Below are positions 33,815-41,290 of a stretch of 43,816 bases of DNA, one piece after another. Numbering within the stretch: the stretch's first letter is position 1; each line of letters opens with the position of its first letter. Origin of the DNA: UBA1801 sp035353395 (GTDB lineage Bacteria; Acidobacteriota; Holophagae; Holophagales; Holophagaceae); assembly GCA_035353395.1 (NCBI GenBank), contig DAOPZL010000019.1, positions 1-43,816 of the forward strand, given 5' to 3'. The notes beneath the pieces were generated by a model, which was given only the letters and a program-made list of their open reading frames with translations, was not told the origin of the DNA and did not search any database. Position numbers and translations under genes: made by a program.

Positions 33815-34759
33815 CAAAATTTCATTCCTATTCCAGGGGCCGGGAAGAACGCGCCGCAGGTTCGCGATCCAGTGCCGGTGGCGGACTCGCCTCAGGGCCG
33901 TTCCCCGGGTCAGTTTCTGCCACTGGGCCGTGCCCAGGGGAAGGTCAGCGACGGGAAGGGTGTGCAAGGGACTGGGCCCTCCCCAGAGGGCCTCGTCGCC
34001 CCAGGCCGGGCGCCGGTTCCAGGGACAGACCTCCTGGCAGGCGTCGCACCCAGCCGCCCACCCGCTCCGCTGGATCGCCGCCTGGACCTCCTCGGGGGGC
34101 TCGGCCTCCGTTTCCACGGTGTAGGTGGTGAGGCAGCGCCCGGGATCCAGGCGGAACGGCGCGAGGGCGCCCGCGGGGCAGGCGTCCAGGCAGGCCCGGC
34201 AGGTGCCGCAGCGGTGCCCCCGGAATGGCTCGTCCAGAGGAAGCGCGACGTCCAGGAGCAGGATGCCCAGGAATCCCCAGGAGCCGGCCTTGCCCGCGAC
34301 GAGCAGGGTGTTGCGCCCCTGCCAGCCCAGGCCGGCGCGCACGGCCAGCTGGCGTTCGAGGAGGGGCGCCGTGTCCACGCACACTCGGCCCCGGAGCGGG
34401 GGATGCGCCTCCTGGGCCCGGACGAGCAGCCGCTTGAGTCTCCCCTTGAGGATCATGTGGTAGTCCGGGCCCCAGACGTAGCGGCTGAGCTTCAGGCTGC
34501 CGGCGGCCCGGCCGGGGATCGCGCCGGGCCTCGCGTAGGGGAAGAAGCCGACCAGCGCGGTGGCGGCGCCTTCCAGCAGCAGCCGCGGATCCAGACGGTC
34601 CTCGCCGAGGTAGGGGAACAGCCTCCGCCCGGATCCATCCAGCCATTGCGCCAGGCGCTCCCGCTCGTCCTCGAAGGGGGCGCAATCCGCGAAGCCCACC
34701 CGGGCGAATCCCAGGGCGAGGGCCTCGGTCCGGAGCCACGCCTTCAGATCCTCGTTCAC
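33806..34759 (-). CDS. queG: epoxyqueuosine reductase
   Basis: QueG reduces epoxyqueuosine to queuosine in tRNA, using cobalamin and two [4Fe-4S] clusters. The 317-residue protein has the CVDTAPLLERQLAVRAGLGWQGRNTLL block with the catalytic-type aspartate, then ferredoxin motifs CGTCRACLDACP and CDACQEVCPWN. The length (about 320-380 in the family) is short but complete for the shorter form. Translation probably starts at GTG 34759. The N-terminus ALGFARVGFADC is typical. It is divergent from the YedF-like gene. Confidence 0.93.
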   Translation of the reverse strand: MNEDLKAWLRTEALALGFARVGFADCAPFEDERERLAQWLDGSGRRLFPYLGEDRLDPRLLLEGAATALVGFFPYARPGAIPGRAAGSLKLSRYVWGPDYHMILKGRLKRLLVRAQEAHPPLRGRVCVDTAPLLERQLAVRAGLGWQGRNTLLVAGKAGSWGFLGILLLDVALPLDEPFRGHRCGTCRACLDACPAGALAPFRLDPGRCLTTYTVETEAEPPEEVQAAIQRSGWAAGCDACQEVCPWNRRPAWGDEALWGGPSPLHTLPVADLPLGTAQWQKLTRGTALRRVRHRHWIANLRRVLPGPWNRNEILLD

Positions 34760-34841
34760 GCCGCCGTCACCTGTTGCATCCGCGCCTCCGCTACCATACC
34801 CGACATTTTGCGTGCATACTCCCGTGGATGGTGAGCCCAAG

Positions 34842-35435
34842 ATGGACGTCCTGACGCTCGAACTGTTCGATGTCACGGTTTCCCAGTCGCTGGTGGAGGT
34901 GAGCAGGGCCCTCGAGCAGCACTCGGACCTGCCGATCCGGATCCTCCTCGACGGCGAGGAGATGGTCCTGCACAACCTCCTGAGGTTCCTGGAGCGCCAG
35001 GACCGGAAGGTGGTCTCCACCTCCATGGGCACCCACTGGCAGCTCGACATCCCCCCGGTCCAGGCCCGGAAGCCGGCGCCGGCCCTCCAGCCGCTTCCGG
35101 CCAAGGTCGTCGCGGAACCCGCCCCTCGGCCCCTCATCCTCCTGAGGAGCGCCTTCGTGCCGGGCGACCGGGCCCTCGGGCGGCGCCTGATGCTGGGCCT
35201 GCTCAGGACCGTGGAGGCCCCGGTTCCCTGGATCGGCCTGGCCCACGAGGCCCTCGAGCTCCTGGAGGATCCCCTGGCGCTGGAGGTGCTCGAGGCTCTG
35301 AAGGCCCGGGGCATCCCCGTCCGGCTCTCGCGCGAGAGCCTCGCCTACGAACGGCGGGGGCCGGGCCCCTTCGAGGTCCTCGAGGACGAGGAATGGCAGG
35401 CCCTCGCCGCGCGAGGCGGCGCCACGGTCCTTTGA
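34842..35435 (+). CDS. YedF-like protein (TusA-like plus DsrE-like domains) lacking the usual cysteines
   Basis: The 197-residue protein aligns in style with YedF. A TusA-like domain (residues 1-65, ELFDVTVSQSLVEVSRAL) lacks the CPxP motif. A linker rich in proline and alanine follows, then a DsrE-like domain (RPLILLRSAFVPGDRALGRRLMLGLLRTV) that lacks the CGTCLDYY cysteine motif: it has LSRESLAYE at that place. Sulfur transfer therefore looks unlikely. A binding or regulatory role is possible. ATG 34842 is the start. In-frame GTG codons at 34812 and 34824 are alternatives. It is divergent from queG and upstream of pgsA. Confidence 0.6.
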   Translation: MDVLTLELFDVTVSQSLVEVSRALEQHSDLPIRILLDGEEMVLHNLLRFLERQDRKVVSTSMGTHWQLDIPPVQARKPAPALQPLPAKVVAEPAPRPLILLRSAFVPGDRALGRRLMLGLLRTVEAPVPWIGLAHEALELLEDPLALEVLEALKARGIPVRLSRESLAYERRGPGPFEVLEDEEWQALAARGGATVL

Positions 35436-35532
35436 TCTTCGGCACGACCGTCAAGACTGGGCTTGGGGCTTTGAACGGACCGGAATAACCTGGAGTCATC
35501 CTGGGCTCGCTGCCAGGCGTGAACGAGAGATC

Positions 35533-36198
35533 ATGAACTTCCCCACCTACCTGACTTTCATCCGGATCCTCATGGTCCCGATCCTCGTCGTGGTCCTGAT
35601 CACGAAGGTGCAGGCCTACGAGATCATCGGGGTCGTGGTGTTCTGGATTGCCTCCATCACGGACCTCCTGGACGGCTACCTGGCCCGCCGGTGGAAACAG
35701 GTGACGACGCTCGGCAAGCTCCTGGATCCCCTGGCCGACAAGCTGCTGGTGGCCGGCGCCCTGATCTCCCTCGTGGAGCTGCGCCTCGCCCCCGCCTGGA
35801 TGGTCTTCATCATCCTGGCCCGGGAGTTGGCCATCACGGGGCTCCGGGGCATCGCCTCGGAGGAGGGGATCACCATCGCCGCCGACACCATGGGCAAGTG
35901 GAAGATGGTCGCCCAGGTCGCCTCCATCTCCTGCCTCATCCTCGGCCCCAAGCTCGACAGTTGGCTGTTCATGTGGACCCACTGGCAGGTCTTCGAATTC
36001 TTCATCCAGCTCGACAAGCCGTACAGTCTCTTCCTGGGCCTCGGCGTCCTGCTGCTCTGGGCCGCCATGATCCTGGCCGTCTGGAGCGCCGTCGACTACT
36101 TCCGGTCCTTCTGGAAGAAGCTCGGCTCCAGAATCCTGACCGGGCAGGGCAGGCTCACGCACCAGGATGCCTCTTCCTCCTCCCACAGGAAACCGTGA
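35533..36198 (+). CDS. pgsA: CDP-diacylglycerol-glycerol-3-phosphate 3-phosphatidyltransferase
   Basis: PgsA commits CDP-diacylglycerol to phosphatidylglycerol synthesis in the inner membrane. The 221-residue protein has the CDP-alcohol phosphotransferase motif with D44, D47, G48, A51, R52, G61, D65 and D69 in the exact spacing. Several membrane segments surround it, as expected. The C-terminus is a soluble Ser/His/Lys tail. It is translated before DUF502, whose GTG overlaps its stop (GTGA). This is a standard housekeeping gene. Confidence 0.95.
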   Translation: MNFPTYLTFIRILMVPILVVVLITKVQAYEIIGVVVFWIASITDLLDGYLARRWKQVTTLGKLLDPLADKLLVAGALISLVELRLAPAWMVFIILARELAITGLRGIASEEGITIAADTMGKWKMVAQVASISCLILGPKLDSWLFMWTHWQVFEFFIQLDKPYSLFLGLGVLLLWAAMILAVWSAVDYFRSFWKKLGSRILTGQGRLTHQDASSSSHRKP

Positions 36199-36815
36199 TC
36201 CGCAGGTATCTCCTCGTAGGCTGCTTCGCGCTCCTGCCCCTCGTGGTCACGGTGTGGGTGGTGCGCATGATCTTCTCCTTCCTGGTGGACGTCTTCCTGG
36301 GCCCCCTCACCTGGGCCTCGCTGCAGATGGAGCTCAAGCCGCCTCCCTACTGGCAGATCGCCTTGATCTCCATCGTCGGCACCATCCTGCTCCTCCTGAT
36401 CGTGGGCATGCTCATGGGCAATTTCCTGGGCAGGCAGCTGATGGCCTGGCTGGACGAGATCATGAACAAGATCCCCATGATCAAGGGCATCTACGGGGCC
36501 ACCAAGCGGCTGATGGCCAGCATCCAGAGCGGAAGCGGCGGCAGTTTCAAGGAGGTGGTCCTGGTGGAATGGCCCCACCCCGGGTCCTACACGCTGGGAT
36601 TCATGGCCCACAAGGACTGCAGCTGGGTCGCGCCGGAAGGCGGAAGGATGCTGGCGGTCTACATCCCGACGGCGCCGAACCCCACCTCCGGCTACGTGAT
36701 CATGATCGACCGGGAAAAGGTCAGGCCCGTGGACGTGACGCCCGAGGAGGCCTTCACCTGGGCCGTCTCCGCCGGAGTGGTCGCGCCTACGGCCAGCAGG
36801 AGCGACCATCCGTGA
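36195..36815 (+). CDS. DUF502 family membrane protein
   Basis: This 206-residue protein has two N-terminal membrane segments (YLLVGCFALLPLVVTVWVV and IALISIVGTILLLLIVGM) and a soluble C-terminal domain containing NKIPMIKGIYGATKRLMAS and AVYIPTAPNPTSGYVIMI, which are DUF502 landmarks. The family is widespread in bacteria and plants, and a trafficking or membrane role is suspected. Translation begins at GTG 36195, overlapping the pgsA stop, with AGGA nearby. Confidence 0.93.
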   Translation: MIRRYLLVGCFALLPLVVTVWVVRMIFSFLVDVFLGPLTWASLQMELKPPPYWQIALISIVGTILLLLIVGMLMGNFLGRQLMAWLDEIMNKIPMIKGIYGATKRLMASIQSGSGGSFKEVVLVEWPHPGSYTLGFMAHKDCSWVAPEGGRMLAVYIPTAPNPTSGYVIMIDREKVRPVDVTPEEAFTWAVSAGVVAPTASRSDHP

Positions 36816-36842
36816 ACTCCGTGGAACGGGAAAGGGGACATC

Positions 36843-37211
36843 ATGGCCGATGAACGACTTTTCCTGCAGCGCATGGGCTCCGAGCAGGGCCCCTTCACCC
36901 GCCAGGACCTGCAGACCATGGCCCGGCACGGACACCTCAAGCCGGGAACCCTGGTGCGCATCGAGGACGGCCACTGGTTCCCGGCCGCCGAGCTGCCGGG
37001 GCTCTTCTCGGACAAGGACTGGCTGGTCGCCCTCCTGCTCAGCATCTTCCTGGGCGGGCTGGGCGTGGACCGTTTCTACCTCGGCTACACGGGGCTGGGC
37101 GTGGCGAAGCTCCTGACCCTGGGGGGGTGTGGCGTCTGGACCCTCATCGACATCATCCTCATCGCCGTCGGGCAGACGAAGGATTCGGACAACCTCCCCC
37201 TCAAGCGCTGA
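36843..37211 (+). CDS. GYF-like and TM2 domain membrane protein
   Basis: The 122-residue protein has a GYF_2-like domain (residues 5-57: FLQRMGSEQGPFTRQDLQTM then DGHWFPAAELPGLF) followed by a TM2 domain (LVALLLSIFLGGLGVDRFYLGYTGLGVAKL, then the DIILIAVG helix). TM2 proteins are two-helix membrane proteins of unclear function, and GYF domains bind proline-rich peptides. The start ATG 36843 follows GGGGACATC. It converges on the DUF3798-SH3 gene. Confidence 0.92.
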   Translation: MADERLFLQRMGSEQGPFTRQDLQTMARHGHLKPGTLVRIEDGHWFPAAELPGLFSDKDWLVALLLSIFLGGLGVDRFYLGYTGLGVAKLLTLGGCGVWTLIDIILIAVGQTKDSDNLPLKR

Positions 37212-37242
37212 GTTCCGCGCGAACCAGGATCAGGCTCCGGCT

Positions 37243-38688
37243 TCACGGCTCCAGGTAGCGGCCGTGCACCCAGCGGCTCTCGCTGGGATGGACCCTGCAC
37301 CAGTCGCCCTGGGTCGCGTAGATGATCACGGGAGTGCCTGGCTGGAGCCTTCCGAGCAGCTTGTTGTCCGTGCCGGGGCCGCTCCGCACGTTGAGGTTGA
37401 TGCGCAGGCGCACGGTCGCGGCCCGGGTTCCCTCCGGCGCCTGGACGGCCGGCGCGGCCACCGGGACGGCCTTGGCCGAGTAGAACTTGGCCGGCACCTT
37501 GAGGGTGGTGGTGGACAGGAACGACTGCCCCTTGAATCCGCCCAGGACGTAGGTGTCCATGTACATCAGGATCATGTTCCTGTAGCGCACGCCGGTGGCG
37601 GCGTCGGTGTAGTACGCGCCGTTCCACTTCGCGCCGGGGGTCCACTTGCCGTAGGAGGCGAAGACGTCCTTCAGGCTGTTCTTCTGGGCCTTGCCGCTGG
37701 CGACGCGGATCGCGTACTCGCCCAGGCCCGCACTGACGGTGTAGCCGTAGCTGAAGGCCCAGGTCCCGAAGCGGCCGGCGCCGCCCTTGGCGACCACCGC
37801 GCTTTCCACCTTCTTGAGGATCGCGGGGAAGTTGCCCATCTCCCTGGAGAGGTCGAGGCCCAGCGCGCCGGGATAGCCCATGAGCGGGGAAGGCAGGTCG
37901 GCTTCCACGAACATCCCGTTCCTCGACTCCAGGAGGCGTTTCAGGAGGGGCTCCGTGTGGGCGTCGTTGGTGCAGAAGAAGGCCACCCTCTCTCCATTGG
38001 GGCCGTACTTCTTGAGCCACGCGGGCACCTTCTCGAGGATGAACTGCTGGGCGCCGGCCGGCCCCACGTCGGAGGTCGGATCGGGCGCGGTCTCGAAGGC
38101 CCACTTGAGGCCCAGGTCCCTGCAGGCCTCCTCCATGATCGCGCGCCGGCGGCCCAGGGTCTCGTAGGACATGTGGCGCGGGAAGGAGATGTGCACGAAG
38201 GTCCTGGCGCCCATCTGCCGGGCGGCCCAGATGATCGTGTAGCCCCGGGACACGAAGTCCTGGCTGGCCACCATGTCGGCGGAGCCGGCGATGACGCCCG
38301 GATCCTCGTGGGCTTCGCCGGCGAGGCAGAAGATGTCGGGACGCTTGGCGTGCACGCGCCTGAAGGCCTCGGCGGAACCGGGAATGGCCTGGTTGACGAC
38401 GATGGCCTTCATGAGCGGGTCATCCGCAAGGGAGACCACGCTGGAGATGAACGTCTCCTGCTGGGACATGAAATCATCCGGGTAGGTGAGGTGCTGGACG
38501 ACGCCCCCGTTCTTCACCGATCCGTAGGCCTTGGTCAGGGCCTCGGCCCCGCGAAGGTCGTCCTCGGACTGGGAGACCGTGCCGGTGACGATGCCCACAT
38601 GGAACTTCGCCTGGGCGAGGGCGCCGGGGCCGGCCAGGAACGTCGCGACCGGAAACGTGGCGAGAGCGATCTGCCTCAACCTGCTCAT
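37243..38688 (-). CDS. DUF3798 binding protein fused to a C-terminal SH3 domain
   Basis: The 481-residue protein is a close paralogue of the protein at 20538-21758. Both have HVGIVTGTVSQSEDDLRGAE or its near-copy, WAARQMGARTFVHISFPRHMS and FCTNDAHTEPLL. The signal peptide ends AGPGALAQA. Residues from about 410 add a linker (VPVAAPAVQAPEG) and an SH3_3 domain (LRINLNVRSGPGTDNKLLG, IIYATQGDWCRVHP). Bacterial SH3 domains bind cell-wall peptides, so this version may be tethered near peptidoglycan. No transporter genes are adjacent, so it may serve the permease at 16647-20448. GGAGG precedes ATG 38688. Confidence 0.9.
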   Translation of the reverse strand: MSRLRQIALATFPVATFLAGPGALAQAKFHVGIVTGTVSQSEDDLRGAEALTKAYGSVKNGGVVQHLTYPDDFMSQQETFISSVVSLADDPLMKAIVVNQAIPGSAEAFRRVHAKRPDIFCLAGEAHEDPGVIAGSADMVASQDFVSRGYTIIWAARQMGARTFVHISFPRHMSYETLGRRRAIMEEACRDLGLKWAFETAPDPTSDVGPAGAQQFILEKVPAWLKKYGPNGERVAFFCTNDAHTEPLLKRLLESRNGMFVEADLPSPLMGYPGALGLDLSREMGNFPAILKKVESAVVAKGGAGRFGTWAFSYGYTVSAGLGEYAIRVASGKAQKNSLKDVFASYGKWTPGAKWNGAYYTDAATGVRYRNMILMYMDTYVLGGFKGQSFLSTTTLKVPAKFYSAKAVPVAAPAVQAPEGTRAATVRLRINLNVRSGPGTDNKLLGRLQPGTPVIIYATQGDWCRVHPSESRWVHGRYLEP

Positions 38689-38830
38689 GCTGCCTCCAGA
38701 TGAATGAGACCTTCAGCGTAGATCCTCGACAGGATCCGTCAAAACGAAGCATCTCTCGTCATTGCAGCCAAACGACGCTTGCATTTACCATGGAATCCAG
38801 GATGATCCGGGTATTTTTTCAATAATGAGT

Positions 38831-38848
38831 TATTCAATCATATGAATA
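38831..38848. repeat. 18-bp inverted repeat (TATTCA ... TGAATA)
   Basis: Perfect six-base arms around a six-base centre in the AT-rich part of the region upstream of the DUF3798-SH3 gene. This is a candidate operator, though the size is small for the AT content and could arise by chance. Confidence 0.35.
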
Positions 38849-38860
38849 TTTTCGAAATCG

Positions 38861-38911
38861 CAAGATATTGCATTTTTCATGATCGTGTTGCCTTGAATGC
38901 AATTCATCTTG
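38861..38911. repeat. 51-bp interrupted inverted repeat with two paired blocks
   Basis: CAAGAT (38861-38866) pairs with ATCTTG (38906-38911), and inside it TGCATT pairs with AATGCA (ends at 38901). The centre is about 20 nt of unpaired AT-rich sequence. It could be an operator, an RNA structure or chance. Confidence 0.35.
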
Positions 38912-38964
38912 ATTCGAGCCCCCGGACTTGTGACATTCATCATGCCTGGACGGACCCGAAAACA

Positions 38965-38993
38965 CGGAAGCCCGGAGGGGCTCCGGGCTTCCG
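38965..38993 (-). terminator. rho-independent terminator of the aldolase gene
   Basis: Minus-strand hairpin with a 13-bp GC-rich stem (CGGAAGCCCGGAG and CTCCGGGCTTCCG) and a three-base loop, followed by TGTTTT. It lies 73 bp after the aldolase stop. Confidence 0.85.
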
Positions 38994-39066
38994 CATACAC
39001 GTGGATTTCCATGACGGGCGGACCGCGGGGAGGGACGTGGGTCCCCGCCGCGCCCTGCCCCGGGGA

Positions 39067-39984
39067 TCAGGCCTTGGCGTGGATGTCCATCACCGCGTGG
39101 AGCAGTTCGATGGCTTCGGCCTTGGGACGCTGGAAGGCGTTGCGGCCCATGATGGACCCGAAACCGCCGCCGGCCGCGATCTCCGAGACCTCCTTCAGCA
39201 CCTCGTCGGTCGCCTTCGCCTCGCCCCCGGAGAAGATCACGATCCGGCGGCCGTTGAAGGCGGACCGCACCACCTCGGCCACGCGTTCACGAAGGGTTTC
39301 CGTGGGCAGCTTGTACTTCTCGTAGACCTTCACGGCCGCGGGCACGTAGGTGTTGGGTTTCGGAGGCTTGACCTTGATGATGTGGGCGCCCAGCTGGCAG
39401 GCGATGTGGGCCGCGTAGGCGGACACGTCCGCCGCCTGCTCGCCTTCCTTGGTGAGGCCGGCGCCGCGCGGGTAGGCCCACACGACCGTCGGGAGCCCCA
39501 CGGCCTTGGCCTCGAGGATCAGCTCGCGCAGGTCCTCGTACATGATGTTGCGGTCGTCGCTGCCCGGATAGATCGTGTAGCCGATGGCGGCGCACCCCAG
39601 CCGCAGGGCGTCCTCCACGCTCCCCGTCACGGCGCTGCAGGGTTCCACCTTGCTGAGGCCGTCGCTGTTGTTGAGCTTGAGGATGAGGGGGATCTCGCCG
39701 GCGTAGTCCGAGGCGATGGCCTCCAGGAAGCCGAGGGGCGCGGCGTAGGCGTTGCACCCGGCCTCGAGGGCCAGTTCCACGTGGTAGCGGGGGTCGTAGG
39801 CGGGCGGATTGGGCGCGAAGCTGCGGGCAGGTCCGTGCTCGAAGCCCTGGTCCACGGGGAGGATCACGAACTTGCCGGTCCCGGCCAGCCGTCCCGAATT
39901 CATGAGCCGGGCCAGATTGGCCTTCACACCCGGGCAATCGGATGCGTACCAGCTGAGGATTTCTTTCACGCGCGCTGTAGACAT
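39067..39984 (-). CDS. fbaB: class I fructose-bisphosphate aldolase (DhnA/FbaB type)
   Basis: The 305-residue enzyme splits fructose 1,6-bisphosphate (or condenses trioses) through a Schiff base. Motifs include FVILPVDQGFEHGPARSF, YHVELALEAGCNAYAAPLG, the lysine segment HIIKVKPPKP and GGGFGSIMGRNAFQRP, which is the phosphate-binding end of the DhnA family. I use ATG 39984 with GGGAG six bases upstream. The upstream in-frame ATG at 40020 has no such site. The gene is monocistronic, with its own terminator. A broader DhnA-type aldolase activity is possible. Confidence 0.9.
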   Translation of the reverse strand: MSTARVKEILSWYASDCPGVKANLARLMNSGRLAGTGKFVILPVDQGFEHGPARSFAPNPPAYDPRYHVELALEAGCNAYAAPLGFLEAIASDYAGEIPLILKLNNSDGLSKVEPCSAVTGSVEDALRLGCAAIGYTIYPGSDDRNIMYEDLRELILEAKAVGLPTVVWAYPRGAGLTKEGEQAADVSAYAAHIACQLGAHIIKVKPPKPNTYVPAAVKVYEKYKLPTETLRERVAEVVRSAFNGRRIVIFSGGEAKATDEVLKEVSEIAAGGGFGSIMGRNAFQRPKAEAIELLHAVMDIHAKA

Positions 39985-40029
39985 GGCAATCTCCCAGAAG
40001 AAACCGTGATGAACGGTCATCCTGGGGCC

Positions 40030-40046
40030 ATGGTAACACTACCCAT
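40030..40046. repeat. imperfect dyad upstream of the aldolase gene
   Basis: Arms ATGGTA and TACCCAT (one extra base) flank a four-base centre. It lies about 45 bp upstream of the aldolase ATG and could be an operator in its leader or promoter. Evidence is positional only. Confidence 0.3.
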
Positions 40047-40132
40047 GTAGAAAATAAGTCACGAATGAACCCGGACGGGAATCGGGAAGGACGCCAGCCT
40101 CCGCGTCCTTCCCGATCCTTCCTCTCCCCTTC

Positions 40133-41290
40133 CTACTTCAGGGCTTCGGTGCCCGCGAACTCGCGGTCGGGCCTGAGCTCGTGCAGGTTCTCCTCGTCTT
40201 CCCGCGTCAGGGTGCCGGCAACCAGGCGCGAGACCAGCGCGCCCACCCCGGACCCGAGCATGTAGCCCTGGCCGCACATGCCCACGGCGTCGATGTAGCC
40301 TTCCAGTTCCCTGGAGCGGCCCACGATGGGGGAGCCGTCCGGCGTGTTGGGATACATGCCGCGCCAGGTGCGGCGCACCTTGAGGTTGGCCAGCTTCGGC
40401 ATCAGGCCCACCATCCGCCGCGCCACCATGGGCAGGTAGTCGGAGGTCTCGCGCCGGTCCGAGCCGATGATGGCCGGATCGGGGGTGATGCAGAAGATGA
40501 CCTGGCCGGTGGCGGCCTGGTGGAAGTAGTAGTTGACCGACCCCGGAGCCTTCCGGATGTCCACCAGCATGGGATTGATGAACCGGGCCGCCGGCTCGGT
40601 GATGCCCGCCTCGTGGCAGTCGGGCGTCACGGGGGCGTCGATGCCGCCCAGCTGGGCCAGGGCGCGGGCCCAGGCACCGCCCGCGTTGATGACGCACTCG
40701 GTCGCGTAGCCGCCCTTGTCCGTCCGGACGCCGACCACCTTGCCCTTGCGGCGCATGATGCTGGTGACGCGCTCGTTGAAGCGGCATTCCACGCCCAGGG
40801 ACACCGCGCGCCTGTGGAAGGCGCAGTTCGTGAGCATGGGGGACGCGGAACCGTCCTCGGGGGAAAGCGTGCCGCCGATGAGTCCCTCGGGATTGAGCCC
40901 GGGGACGAGCCGCAGCATGTCGTCCTTCCCGTACCAGTCGATGTTGAGGCCGGCCTTCTTCTGGATCACCAGGAGGTCCTTCAGCGTCTTCTCCTCCTTG
41001 GGGCCGTAGGCCACGAACACGTAGCCGCCCTGGAACCACTCGATGTCGTCTCCGTACGTGTCCTTCCAGGTGGAGACCGTCTTGATGGCGTCCAGGCACA
41101 GCCGGATCTTCGCGGGCGCGGAATGGGTGGCGCGGAGGCCGCCGATGGCCGCCTTGTTGCTTCCCTGCCCCGGAGAGGCGAACTGGTCCAGGCACAGGAC
41201 CTTCAAGCCCTTCTCCGCCAGGTACATGGCGGTGGGCATGCCGACGCTCCCGGCGCCGACGACGATGACATCATAGACCGAGGCCGTCAT
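40133..41290 (-). CDS. FAD-dependent amine/amino acid oxidoreductase (DAO family, HcnC/sarcosine-oxidase-beta-like)
   Basis: The 385-residue protein has an FAD-binding Rossmann motif (VVGAGSVGMPTAMYLAEKGLKVL) and the DAO fold: SNKAAIGGLRATHS, RTWRGMYPNTPDGSPIVGR and MCGQGYMLGSGVGALVSRL. It resembles HcnC, sarcosine oxidase beta and proline dehydrogenase beta. Substrate is a secondary or primary amine or amino acid, not identifiable here. The ATG overlaps the stop of the 710-residue partner by one base (TAATG), and that partner carries iron-sulfur and a second flavin domain, so the two likely form one dehydrogenase. Confidence 0.88.
   Translation of the reverse strand: MTASVYDVIVVGAGSVGMPTAMYLAEKGLKVLCLDQFASPGQGSNKAAIGGLRATHSAPAKIRLCLDAIKTVSTWKDTYGDDIEWFQGGYVFVAYGPKEEKTLKDLLVIQKKAGLNIDWYGKDDMLRLVPGLNPEGLIGGTLSPEDGSASPMLTNCAFHRRAVSLGVECRFNERVTSIMRRKGKVVGVRTDKGGYATECVINAGGAWARALAQLGGIDAPVTPDCHEAGITEPAARFINPMLVDIRKAPGSVNYYFHQAATGQVIFCITPDPAIIGSDRRETSDYLPMVARRMVGLMPKLANLKVRRTWRGMYPNTPDGSPIVGRSRELEGYIDAVGMCGQGYMLGSGVGALVSRLVAGTLTREDEENLHELRPDREFAGTEALK

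Larger units (their letters stand above)
38689..39066. other. 378-bp intergenic region between DUF3798-SH3 and the aldolase
   Basis: No gene is apparent. The part from about 38815 to 38930 is AT-rich against a GC-rich background and holds two inverted repeats (38831-38848 and 38861-38911). A possible minus-strand promoter for the DUF3798-SH3 gene is TTGACG (38737-38742) with TACGCT 16 bp on, which is weak. The aldolase terminator is at 38965-38993. I found no GG-N10-GC sigma-54 site here, unlike upstream of the paralogous gene. Confidence 0.6.
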
